Below, piece by piece: positions 52,358 through 61,034 of a stretch of 64,000 nt of DNA. This stretch comes from Algoriphagus resistens (GTDB lineage: Bacteria; Bacteroidota; Bacteroidia; Cytophagales; Cyclobacteriaceae): positions 124,001 through 188,000 of the forward strand of contig NZ_LMXN01000011.1 in NCBI RefSeq assembly GCF_001442615.1. Reading direction: 5' to 3'. The notes beneath the pieces are model-generated. The model made no database searches, had not been told where the DNA came from, and saw only the letters and a list, made by a program, of their open reading frames with translations. The position numbers were made by a program, and so were the translations under genes. Positions within the stretch are counted from its first letter, which is position 1, and every line of letters starts with the position of its first letter.

Positions 52358-53473
52358 ATGAACGAAAAAACGTCATTTATGTATAGAAAAATTAATGTCC
52401 GCTTTATGCCCCTTGCCTTAGGTTTGGCATTAGTGACACTTTTGCCGAGTTGCGGTCTTTTTAATAAAAAGGGTGCGGCTAGCGAAAAGATGAATAGAAG
52501 AGGAGAAGTGACGGGGGTTCCGAAGCGTTCAAATTGGCAGCAAAATCTTCCCTATGATATGGTGCCGGTTAAAGCAGGGACTTTTTGGATGGGGCAGGCT
52601 GATGAAGATATAGCTCATACCCAATCAGCTTTGAATAAGCAGATTACGATATCAGAATTTTTTATGGACAAATATGAAGTGTCTAATAACAAGTACCGTC
52701 AATTTTTAGAAGCTGTGAAAAGTGGGACCTATGAAACCGGCACACCTACCACATTGAAAGATCCTCCGCAATTGAATTATGATGAACTCAAGCCAGATAC
52801 CACAGTTTGGTCGACGAGTTTTGCCTATCATTATGGGGATCCATTGATGGAATTTTATTTTGACCATCCTGCATTTGATAATTATCCTGTCGTTGGGGTT
52901 TCTTGGGATCAGGCAAAAAAATATTGTGAGTGGAGAACCTACCACATGAGGGCAAATGATGATAGCGAATTTGATGGGCCGGCATTTGAGCTTCCTTCAG
53001 AAGCTGAGTGGGAATATGCAGCCAAAGGAGGAAAAGATGTTGCCAAGTACCCTTGGGGTGGTCCATACCTGAAAAATAAGAGAGGTTGTCTAATGGCAAA
53101 CTTTAAGCCTGGAAGAGGTAATTATATTGATGATGGATTTGCGTACACAGCACCCGTAGATGTGTTTGCACCAAATGGCTATGGATTATATAATATGTCC
53201 GGAAATGTAGCTGAATGGGTGCTTGATGCCTACGCGGCTACTTCTAGCACGATTATGTGGGATTTAAATCCGGTGTATGACGACCCAAATGAGCCAAGAA
53301 AAGTAGTAAGGGGTGGTAGCTGGAAGGATATCGCGCATTACCTTGAGACGAGTACAAGAACCTACGAATACGAAGATGTAGCTCAGGCCCACATCGGATT
53401 CAGAACAAAACTGACTTTCATTGGACGCTCTGGTTCTATGGATGTTAATAGTTCAACAAGAAGAAGAAGATAA
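52358..53473 (+). CDS. gldK: GldK/PorK type IX secretion lipoprotein
   Basis: A protein of about 371 residues: lipoprotein signal with lipobox LLPSC (Cys32 from this ATG; a shorter start at 52379, MYRKINV, is plausible), then a formylglycine-generating-enzyme-like (SUMF1) domain (MVPVKAGTFWMG, GVSWDQAKKYCEW, LPSEAEWEYAAKGG, GNVAEWVLD, VRGGSWKD). In type IX secretion this lipoprotein forms a ring with GldN at the outer membrane, and the SUMF1 domain is a binding rather than catalytic unit. It heads the gldKLMN run. Confidence 0.94.
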   Translation: MNEKTSFMYRKINVRFMPLALGLALVTLLPSCGLFNKKGAASEKMNRRGEVTGVPKRSNWQQNLPYDMVPVKAGTFWMGQADEDIAHTQSALNKQITISEFFMDKYEVSNNKYRQFLEAVKSGTYETGTPTTLKDPPQLNYDELKPDTTVWSTSFAYHYGDPLMEFYFDHPAFDNYPVVGVSWDQAKKYCEWRTYHMRANDDSEFDGPAFELPSEAEWEYAAKGGKDVAKYPWGGPYLKNKRGCLMANFKPGRGNYIDDGFAYTAPVDVFAPNGYGLYNMSGNVAEWVLDAYAATSSTIMWDLNPVYDDPNEPRKVVRGGSWKDIAHYLETSTRTYEYEDVAQAHIGFRTKLTFIGRSGSMDVNSSTRRRR

Positions 53474-53531
53474 GTAATCTCATACCAACACTAAAGAAAA
53501 TCACCTTAAAACTTTAATTTCAATTTTACAC

Positions 53532-54335
53532 ATGGCTAGTAACAGCAACTCTTTCTCAGCTAAATTTTATTCTAGCATAATGCCAAAAATTTATGGTATT
53601 GGTGCGGCCGTCGTTATTCTGGGTGCGATGTTCAAGATTCTGGATTGGACGGGTGCCAATTGGATGATTGGTATTGGGCTTAGTACAGAGGCATTTATAT
53701 TTTTCCTTTCTGCATTCGAGCCTCGCAATGAGGAGGTGGATTGGTCAAAAGTATATCCAGAACTTGCAGGTGATGCACCAGCAGCTCCAAGAGCCCAAAG
53801 AGTAGTGGCTGGAGGGGATCAGGTTTCCCAGAAACTTGATGAGATGCTTGCCAACGCCAAAGTAGGACCGGAATTAATTGAAAGCCTTGGAAAAGGAATG
53901 CAAAACCTGGCAACCTCCGCTGAGAAAATGGGAAACCTTTCTGATGCAGCTGTTGCTACAAATGAATATGCTACCAATGTAAAATCTGCCGCTAAGACGC
54001 TGGTAGATATGAACGCTTCCTACAGTAAAACTGCCGCTGCTCTTACCGAAATGTCTTCTGCATCGCAGGATGCCAAAGCTTATCACAATCAGGTAGTTAC
54101 TGTTACAAAAAATCTTTCTGCTTTGAATTCAGTTTATGAGATGGAACTTCAGGACGCCAACAGCCACGTGAAGACATTGAATAAGTTTTATGCTAATATG
54201 ACTGCTGCGATGGAAGGACTATCTGAAGCGGGCAAAGAAACCCAGGCATTTAAAACAGAATTATCAAAATTGAATCAGAACGTTAGTTCATTGAATAAAA
54301 TCTATGGTGGAATGCTATCCGCTATGAAAGGTTAA
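53532..54335 (+). CDS. gldL: GldL/PorL inner-membrane motor protein
   Basis: A 267-residue protein with two transmembrane helices (about 20-37 and 43-62; GIGAAVVILGAMFKILDWTGANWMIGIGLSTEAFIFFLS) and a long cytoplasmic helical region (DEMLANAKVGPELIESLGKG and repeated coiled-coil heptads). Reports show that GldL with GldM forms a proton-driven motor energising type IX secretion and gliding. The TM1 region contains the K-I-L-D-W motif in which charged residues may take part in proton use. It lies 58 bases after gldK. Confidence 0.95.
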   Translation: MASNSNSFSAKFYSSIMPKIYGIGAAVVILGAMFKILDWTGANWMIGIGLSTEAFIFFLSAFEPRNEEVDWSKVYPELAGDAPAAPRAQRVVAGGDQVSQKLDEMLANAKVGPELIESLGKGMQNLATSAEKMGNLSDAAVATNEYATNVKSAAKTLVDMNASYSKTAAALTEMSSASQDAKAYHNQVVTVTKNLSALNSVYEMELQDANSHVKTLNKFYANMTAAMEGLSEAGKETQAFKTELSKLNQNVSSLNKIYGGMLSAMKG

Positions 54336-54376
54336 TTTCTCTTCAATTCATTTAAAAATTCCATTAAAACTTAAAA

Positions 54377-55990
54377 ATGGCAGGAACTAAAGAGACACCT
54401 AGGCAGCGGATGATTGGTATGATGTACCTGGTTTTAACGGCCCTACTGGCCCTCCAGGTAAGTAATCAAATCCTCCAAAAATTTGTATTGATTAACGATG
54501 GGATGGAGCGAACCTCCAGAAACTTCATCAATAAGAACCAAAAAACCGTTGAATCTATCGCCTATACCGTAGAGCAACAAGGGAATAAAGAAGTGGATGT
54601 TCCTAAAGTGGAGGCAGCTAATCAAATCAGAGAGGCAACTAAAGAAACTTACGATTACCTAGAGCAGCTTAAGCAGGATTTGATTACCCAATCCAACGCA
54701 AAAAATGACGAAGGTAACTTTGTGAACGCCCAACTTAAGAATACAGAAATAACAGGAAACCTATTTGCCAACAATGGTAGAGGTGAGGAGATGAAGACAA
54801 GGCTAAATGCATATCCTGCTAAAATTTCCGAAATCTTGACTTCGGTTGGTCTTTCTGATATGACTTTTGGCGATATAGCGAAGGACGCTGCGGACATCGA
54901 GCTTTTTGCTAATGACAGAGAAGCTAGAAATAAAGATTTCGTTGCGTTGAACTTTGTCAAGTCTCCGGTTGGAGCGGTGATGGCTTTGATTTCCCAATAC
55001 CAGAATGAGGTGTTGAATATTGAAAGTGAATCGTTAACTGCTGTGCAGAACACCATCGGTTCCTTCTTTTTCAAGGCGGACGTGACTGAAGCCAGGATAG
55101 CTGCGTTATCAAATGTAGTAGCTGCCGGTACGAAGTTTGAAGCGGATATGTTTATTGCATCCAGTTCTACATCTTCAGTACCTACAATGACCATAGATGG
55201 TCGTTCAGTGCCTGTAGATGCCAGTGGCTTTGGTAAAATCGAATTTAATGTGACTCCAGCTTCCGAGTACGATGATCGAGGATTGGCCAGAAGAGTGATC
55301 AATGGGGAGATTATAACCAATGTGGGTGGGGAGGATAAAGTACTTCCTGTGGAATATGAATATTTCGTAGCCCAGCCAGTCATTAAGGTTTCTTCTGAAG
55401 TAGTTCAGCAGCTTTATGCAGATTGTGCCAATGAACTGTTGATTGAAGTTCCTGCTTTGGGAAATACCTATTCTCCGGAGTTTGCAGTGAGCAATGGACA
55501 GTCTATTAAAGGAAGTAAGCCGGGCCAGTTGACTGTGATTCCAGGTGCTTCAGGAAAAGTAAATATTGGAGTTAGTAGTGGCGGGAATAAAATCGGTACT
55601 GTTGATTATGACATCAAGCCAGTGCCGGCACCTTCTTTAGTTGCGGCAACTTCAAACGGTTCAGAGCTGGATTTGAGCCAGGCTCACGCAATCAGTTCTC
55701 TGATGGGGCTGAAAATGCTTGCAAAGGCAGAGCCTACTTTTGCAAGAACTATGGCCAAGGATGCCAATTTCGAGGTGACCGGTGGTGAAATGAGATTGCT
55801 GAGAAATGAGGTGCCAAGACAAACAGTTCAGATCTCAAATGGTAATAGTCTGGCAATGCGTTCGTTATTAGAAAGCGCGAGAGCTGGAGATGTTGTGGTA
55901 TTTGAAATCCGGCAAGTAACCAGGACAAATTTCAGAGGAAATAAGATTCCTTCAGAATTACGACAAGTTGTCCCTATTCGCGTTAAGTAA
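54377..55990 (+). CDS. gldM: GldM/PorM inner-membrane protein
   Basis: A 537-residue protein with one N-terminal transmembrane helix (MMYLVLTALLALQVSNQIL, about 14-33) and a long periplasmic part of four domains that spans the periplasm toward the GldK/N ring. The conserved N-terminus RQRMIGMMYLVLTALLAL is diagnostic. It pairs with GldL in the motor. Sequence beyond the N-terminus varies between species, as expected. It lies 41 bases after gldL and 27 before gldN. Confidence 0.95.
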   Translation: MAGTKETPRQRMIGMMYLVLTALLALQVSNQILQKFVLINDGMERTSRNFINKNQKTVESIAYTVEQQGNKEVDVPKVEAANQIREATKETYDYLEQLKQDLITQSNAKNDEGNFVNAQLKNTEITGNLFANNGRGEEMKTRLNAYPAKISEILTSVGLSDMTFGDIAKDAADIELFANDREARNKDFVALNFVKSPVGAVMALISQYQNEVLNIESESLTAVQNTIGSFFFKADVTEARIAALSNVVAAGTKFEADMFIASSSTSSVPTMTIDGRSVPVDASGFGKIEFNVTPASEYDDRGLARRVINGEIITNVGGEDKVLPVEYEYFVAQPVIKVSSEVVQQLYADCANELLIEVPALGNTYSPEFAVSNGQSIKGSKPGQLTVIPGASGKVNIGVSSGGNKIGTVDYDIKPVPAPSLVAATSNGSELDLSQAHAISSLMGLKMLAKAEPTFARTMAKDANFEVTGGEMRLLRNEVPRQTVQISNGNSLAMRSLLESARAGDVVVFEIRQVTRTNFRGNKIPSELRQVVPIRVK

Positions 55991-56017
55991 CAAGTAATTA
56001 GGGATTAAGATAAACGA

Positions 56018-56842
56018 ATGATTATGAAAAAGTTTCTTCCAAAATTAATCTTGTCCCTGCTTATTGCAGCAGGCATTGCACCTTTTACAAGTGAGGCGCA
56101 AATAGCCCCTACAAGTGTAAGCCCTTCGGGGTATGGTGATCGCCAGTTTGATATGGATACTGTTTTCTCTGCCAAAAGGATCAGAGAGGACGATAAAATG
56201 TATCAAATCGGAGTATGGAGAAGAATTGACCTTCGTGAAAAGTACAATAAACCGCTATATGGGGCAGGGGACACCAAAGAAAATGGCATTGTAAATCATA
56301 TCTACAAAGCTATTGTAGAAGAGAATGCATTGGAGGTTTTCGCTGATGAAGAATTTACCCAACCGCTTTCTATTGCGGAATTTCAGGATAATTTCTGGCT
56401 AAATGCCACTGGTGACAGTATCTTTGCGAAGCAGCTTTATTACCTTGATTTTAGAGAGGATTTTGTTTTTGACAAGCATCATTCTGATATGGTATTTGAT
56501 ATCAAGTACCTTGAATTGGTTATGCCTTCAGAGACGAATTCAAATGCTGGTCAGAAAACAATCGCCTTCATCAGGTACAAGGATTTCTATGAGTACTTTA
56601 AAGATCATCCCGAAGCTAGATGGATTAATTTCCAAAACCTTTCCAAAAGCTTAACTTACGATGAGGCATTTGAGACGAGATTATTTAGGTCAGTTGTCAG
56701 GAAATTCACAAATTCGGAGGAGGCATTGATCGCAGATCTTGTGGCACTTGATCATCCGAATCCCGAGATGCAAGCCTACGTGGATGCACTGGAATTTGAA
56801 TACAAACTATTAGAATACGAAAACTCCCTTTGGGAGTGGTAA
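56018..56842 (+). CDS. gldN: GldN/PorN type IX secretion protein
   Basis: A 274-residue exported protein (272 from a second in-frame ATG at 56024, MKKFLPKLI, which gives the cleaner signal peptide ending SEAQ). The body has the GldN features: VWRRIDLREKYNKPLYG, GIVNHIYKAIVEENALEVFADEEF and YFKDHPEARWINFQN. GldN is a periplasmic partner of the GldK ring. It ends the run and is followed by a terminator shared with uvrC. Confidence 0.94.
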   Translation: MIMKKFLPKLILSLLIAAGIAPFTSEAQIAPTSVSPSGYGDRQFDMDTVFSAKRIREDDKMYQIGVWRRIDLREKYNKPLYGAGDTKENGIVNHIYKAIVEENALEVFADEEFTQPLSIAEFQDNFWLNATGDSIFAKQLYYLDFREDFVFDKHHSDMVFDIKYLELVMPSETNSNAGQKTIAFIRYKDFYEYFKDHPEARWINFQNLSKSLTYDEAFETRLFRSVVRKFTNSEEALIADLVALDHPNPEMQAYVDALEFEYKLLEYENSLWEW

Positions 56843-56846
56843 TACT

Positions 56847-56876
56847 AAAAGGGGCTTTTAAGCCCCTTTATTTTTT
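56847..56876. terminator. Terminator at the gldN / uvrC junction
   Basis: AAAGGGGCTT (56847-56856) and AAGCCCCTTT (56859-56868) pair perfectly around a 2-base gap, followed by a run of seven T for the plus strand. The uvrC stop codon begins at the loop (56858), so the 3' end of uvrC lies inside the stem-loop. It terminates gldN. Confidence 0.85.
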
Positions 56877-58663
56877 TGCTTCCATGCTATCAATTTCTTG
56901 GCTCGGCTTGCGCCTATTACCTCAGCTATTTCCTGCTCACTGGCCTCGCTTATTTTTTTCACTGATTTAAAGTGGCTCAGTAAACTGTCAGCTGTGTTTT
57001 TTCCTATTCCAGGAATTGCTGTCAGCTGGGTTCCAAAAGCATTTTTACTCCTTACGTTTCTATGGAATGTGATAGCAAAGCGGTGCGCTTCATCCCGGAT
57101 TCTCTGTAATAGCCGGAGGCTCTCAGATTTCTTGTCAATGTGGACGGGATAGGAGTCTCCAGGAAAGTAGATTTCCTCCAGTCGTTTTGCAATACCAATA
57201 ATCGGCATCTGTCCATAGACGCCCAGCTCTTTTAGAGCTTCCACGGCTGAGGATAGCTGTCCCTTACCTCCATCAATTACAATCAACTTAGGCATTGGTT
57301 TGCCCTCATCAAGCAAGCGCCTGTATCTCCTGCCCACTACCTCTTTCATACTGGCGTAGTCATCTGGTCCTACCACACTTTTGATATGATAGTGACGATA
57401 TTCTTTCACTGCTGGTTTGCCGTTGAGGAAGCATACCATGCTGGCCACAGGATTTGTGCCTTGAATATTTGAATTATCGAAGCATTCGATATGATCTGGA
57501 ATATCAGGTAAGTTTAAATCATGCTGTAACTGACGGATTACCCGATCTTTTTTATCCTGATTGACACCTTGAAGCAGTGCCTTCTCCTTTTTATAATAGT
57601 ACGCATTTTTGAGGGAGAGCTCGATTAGTTTTTTCTTGTCTCCGATTTTTGGCATGAATACATTCAAACCTTCTATAGGTTCTGTCAATTCAATATTTAA
57701 CAGAACCTCTTCAGCGTCGCTTTGGAATTGATCCTGAAGCCGGATCAGTGCAGTTAAAAGTAATTGCTCGTCAGATTCATCCAATTTCTTTTTTAGCTCC
57801 ACATTCTTGGATGTGATCAGCGAACCGTTTTTTACTCGCATGTAATTAACATAGGAATTTTTCTCATCAGAGACGATGGTACACACATCAAGGTTATTAA
57901 TCGAAGGACTTGCTACGAGCGATTTGGCCTGATAATTCTCCAGGGAAGCAAGTTTTTCTTTCATCCGCTGTGCCTTTTCAAACTCCAGATTCTCTGCATG
58001 ATTTTGCATCTCTTGCTTGAAATGCGCCTTAGCTACACCTAGGTTTCCTTTTAAAATGTGTTTTGCCTGCTCTAAATCCTTCAGGTAGTCAGCTTCATGT
58101 TGATGGCCGACACAAGGTCCCTGGCAGTTCCCTATATGGTATTCTAAGCATACTTTGTATTTTCCCTCAGCTATTTGGTACGGTGATAGATCAAGCTTGC
58201 AAGTCCGGATGGTAAATAGTTCACGAATCAGATCGAGTACGGTATTCATCGCTCTTACACTTGCAAAAGGACCATAGTAGGTGCCTTTTCTGGGGATCAT
58301 TTTTCTTGTAGGAAAAATTCGGGGAAAATTCTCTTTTGTTAACAAAAGGTAAGGATAGGTCTTGTCATCACGGAGAAGAATATTATACTTGGGATGAGAC
58401 TTTTTTATAAGATTATTCTCAAGCAAAAGCGCATCAAATTCGCTGTCCACTAAAGTGATCTCTATTCTCCGGATCTCAGTGACCATTTTTCTGGTCTTCC
58501 GGTTGATACCGGAACTTTTATTAAAATAGCTGCTGACTCTTTTTTTGAGGCTTTTAGCCTTGCCTACATAGATCAATTCATTTTCCTCATTGAAATACTT
58601 ATACACTCCTGGATGATCAGGGAGCGTAAGATGGTCAGTAGGTAAAAAGGAGGATGACTGCAT
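56858..58663 (-). CDS. uvrC: UvrABC excision nuclease subunit C
   Basis: A 601-residue nucleotide-excision-repair nuclease. GVYKYFNEENELIYVGKAKSLKKR (about 19-45) is the GIY-YIG 3'-incision domain; FEKAQRMKEKLASLENYQ is the UVR interaction helix; HIECFDNSNIQGTNPVASMVCF starts the RNase H-like 5' nuclease domain; LTAIPGIGKNTADSLLSHF and EIAEVIGASRAKKL are the tandem helix-hairpin-helix. Length is standard. It is convergent with gldN and follows the PBP1A gene in the same direction. Confidence 0.96.
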   Translation of the reverse strand: MQSSSFLPTDHLTLPDHPGVYKYFNEENELIYVGKAKSLKKRVSSYFNKSSGINRKTRKMVTEIRRIEITLVDSEFDALLLENNLIKKSHPKYNILLRDDKTYPYLLLTKENFPRIFPTRKMIPRKGTYYGPFASVRAMNTVLDLIRELFTIRTCKLDLSPYQIAEGKYKVCLEYHIGNCQGPCVGHQHEADYLKDLEQAKHILKGNLGVAKAHFKQEMQNHAENLEFEKAQRMKEKLASLENYQAKSLVASPSINNLDVCTIVSDEKNSYVNYMRVKNGSLITSKNVELKKKLDESDEQLLLTALIRLQDQFQSDAEEVLLNIELTEPIEGLNVFMPKIGDKKKLIELSLKNAYYYKKEKALLQGVNQDKKDRVIRQLQHDLNLPDIPDHIECFDNSNIQGTNPVASMVCFLNGKPAVKEYRHYHIKSVVGPDDYASMKEVVGRRYRRLLDEGKPMPKLIVIDGGKGQLSSAVEALKELGVYGQMPIIGIAKRLEEIYFPGDSYPVHIDKKSESLRLLQRIRDEAHRFAITFHRNVRSKNAFGTQLTAIPGIGKNTADSLLSHFKSVKKISEASEQEIAEVIGASRAKKLIAWKQKNKGA

Positions 58664-58673
58664 GGGCTAAAAT

Positions 58674-58706
58674 TAAAAAAACAGCCTTGGATTTGGGCTG
58701 TTTTTT
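58674..58706 (-). terminator. Terminator after the PBP1A gene
   Basis: On the minus strand ACAGCC pairs with GGCTGT (58696-58701 with 58681-58686), extended by A/T pairs, followed by seven T (58674-58680). It lies between the PBP1A stop and the uvrC start, so uvrC likely has its own promoter. Confidence 0.85.
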
Positions 58707-58724
58707 AAGCTGAATTATGTTTTT

Positions 58725-61031
58725 CTAGAAATCGTTTTTCTTTGCATCGAAATCAAAATCAGCAAATCGCTGACTCTCTTTTTCATAGACATCGCAATCA
58801 ATTTCTATGCTCAGCGGACGGTCAGGTCTTGGGAACGGGCCTTTGGTGTAGCCTAAGCTTTCATCGGCATATACTTTGGCCATATAATCTACCCAAATAG
58901 GTCTGGCAGTGCGTCCGCCCTGTCCTGCGACCCAACTTCTAAAGTGGATGGCTCTATCATCGCCTCCAACCCAAGTGCCGCTTACAAGGTCTTTGCTGAT
59001 ACCGATATACCATCCATCGGAAGCGTTTTGCGTAGTACCGGTCTTTCCTCCCAACTCATTCCCTTCACGTAAGGAATAGGGCACTCCCTGGCTGGTTCCT
59101 CCTCCTTCTTCAAAGCCACCTCGCAGCATGTAGGTCATCAGGTAGGCATGTTCTTCACTCATGGCCGGCCTTTTCTTTGCAGTGAATTGCTGGATAACAT
59201 TGCCATTTTTATCCTCTATTCTATCTATATAGAAAGGGGTGGTATGCTCACCTTTATTCACAAAAGTCCCAAAGGCTCCTACCATCTCGAAAATCGATAC
59301 ATCATTTACCCCCAAAGCCAAAGATGGCACTTCCTCAAGGTCACTGGTTATGCCCAATCTTCGTGCAGTTTCCACTACTATTTTGGGACTCAATTTCTTC
59401 ATCATATAGGCAGTGACGGAGTTAACTGACTGAGCCATAGCCTGACGAATAGTCATTTTTTCATAGGTGAATTTGCCGTCAGCATTGGAAGGACTCCAGG
59501 CCGGCTGGCCTGGGATATAGACTTCCACCGGCTGATCAATGACACTATAGCAGGGGCTATACCCATTTTCAATAGCGGCGGCATAGACAAAAGGTTTGAA
59601 CGTTGAGCCTGGCTGTCTTTTTCCTCTCATCACGTGATCAAATTTAAAGTACTTATGATCCAGTCCCCCTACCCAAGCTTTGATCTGACCGGTATGGGGA
59701 TCCATACTCATAAAACCTGCCTGAAGGAGCTTCTTATAATACCTAAGGGAATCCATCGAACTCATAAGTGTATCAACTTCTCCTTGTTCCCAGGAAAAAA
59801 CCTTCATTTTCTTCTTCTCATTCAACTTAATATCGATGGAGTCTGTATCATCTCCATACCGCACTTTAAGCAATCGGTACGCTTCGGTCCTTCGTACCGC
59901 ATCTTCGATGAAATTAGGAATGACCTGATTGTTTCCATCCACCCAGGGATCTCTAGTTCCCATCTCTTTATAAAAAAGAGATTGTAGACCTTTCATGTGA
60001 TCAGCCACCGCTTCTTCTGCATAGCGCTGCATTCTGCTGTCAATGGTGGCATAAATCCTCAACCCATCACCGTACAAATCATAGGAGCTTCCATCTGATT
60101 TTAGATTTTCTTTAGTCCATTTTATCAAATCTGCTTTAACAATTTCCCGGAAATAGGTCGCCAGACCCTTATTCTGGTTTGCTACGCTATAGTTCAATTC
60201 AATAGGCAAACTGGACAGGGAGTCAAATTCTTCTCTTGTCAGGTAATCATTTCTCATCATTTGGGCAAGCACCGTGTTTCTTCTTCTTAAAGAATTATCA
60301 GGATTATACACCGGGCTATAGTAAGTAGGAGCTTTGAAAAGACCCACCAATACAGCCGCTTCCTGAGTGGCCAACTCAGAAGGTTTTTTATTGAAGAAAG
60401 TTTCTGAGGCTGTTTTAATCCCAAAGGCATTGGAACCGAAATCTGATGTATTTAAATACAGGGTAAGGATTTCATTTTTTGTGTAAGCCTTTTCCAATTG
60501 TGTAGCCACAATCCATTCTTTGGTTTTAATGATAAGCATCCTGAGGCCTGGCACAGAACTGAGAAGGCCATTACTGGCATCGGTTCTTGTCTTAAACAAA
60601 TTTTTGGCTGTTTGCTGGCTAAGTGTCGATCCTCCTCCGGCATCTTGGCCGAGCAGAATGGATTTGACAAAAACCCGAATCATTGCCTTCATGTCAATTC
60701 CTGAATGATCTGCGAAGCGGACATCTTCGGTAGCTATGAGTGCTTCTACCAGCGTAGGGGAGAGTTCTTCAAAGGAGACTGGACTTCTGTTTTCCCGAAT
60801 ATATCTTCCCAATAGAAGCCCATCAGAGGAATAGAGCTCAGATGCTATTTGAGAGTCCGGGTTTTCTAAGGCTTTAAAATCCGGAAGTGACCCGAAAAGC
60901 CCCAGAAAATTGATACTAATCATCCAAACGAATAGAATGAAACCTAAAAAACAGGCGATAAATGCAATCCAAAGGAACTTAATAGTCTTGGATACCCAAC
61001 TGGCTGTTTGGGGGGCTGCTTTGTTACTCAT
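58725..61031 (-). CDS. mrcA: Bifunctional penicillin-binding protein 1A
   Basis: A 768-residue class A PBP: one N-terminal transmembrane helix (about 18-45), a GT51 glycosyltransferase domain with ATEDVRFADHSGID (Glu catalytic) and GGSTLSQQTAKNLF, and a transpeptidase domain with the S-x-x-K in KRQPGSTFKPFV (about residue 477), S-V-N, and the KTGTTQNASDGW box (about 660). It polymerises and crosslinks peptidoglycan. The SprE-like gene ends 3 bases upstream, so the two are co-transcribed. Confidence 0.95.
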   Translation of the reverse strand: MSNKAAPQTASWVSKTIKFLWIAFIACFLGFILFVWMISINFLGLFGSLPDFKALENPDSQIASELYSSDGLLLGRYIRENRSPVSFEELSPTLVEALIATEDVRFADHSGIDMKAMIRVFVKSILLGQDAGGGSTLSQQTAKNLFKTRTDASNGLLSSVPGLRMLIIKTKEWIVATQLEKAYTKNEILTLYLNTSDFGSNAFGIKTASETFFNKKPSELATQEAAVLVGLFKAPTYYSPVYNPDNSLRRRNTVLAQMMRNDYLTREEFDSLSSLPIELNYSVANQNKGLATYFREIVKADLIKWTKENLKSDGSSYDLYGDGLRIYATIDSRMQRYAEEAVADHMKGLQSLFYKEMGTRDPWVDGNNQVIPNFIEDAVRRTEAYRLLKVRYGDDTDSIDIKLNEKKKMKVFSWEQGEVDTLMSSMDSLRYYKKLLQAGFMSMDPHTGQIKAWVGGLDHKYFKFDHVMRGKRQPGSTFKPFVYAAAIENGYSPCYSVIDQPVEVYIPGQPAWSPSNADGKFTYEKMTIRQAMAQSVNSVTAYMMKKLSPKIVVETARRLGITSDLEEVPSLALGVNDVSIFEMVGAFGTFVNKGEHTTPFYIDRIEDKNGNVIQQFTAKKRPAMSEEHAYLMTYMLRGGFEEGGGTSQGVPYSLREGNELGGKTGTTQNASDGWYIGISKDLVSGTWVGGDDRAIHFRSWVAGQGGRTARPIWVDYMAKVYADESLGYTKGPFPRPDRPLSIEIDCDVYEKESQRFADFDFDAKKNDF

Positions 61032-61034
61032 AGT

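Noticed and set aside
54655..55383. 242-codon frame antisense to gldM as a gene
   Set aside because: It is long only because of codon composition of gldM; there is no promoter, domain or homology signal visible.
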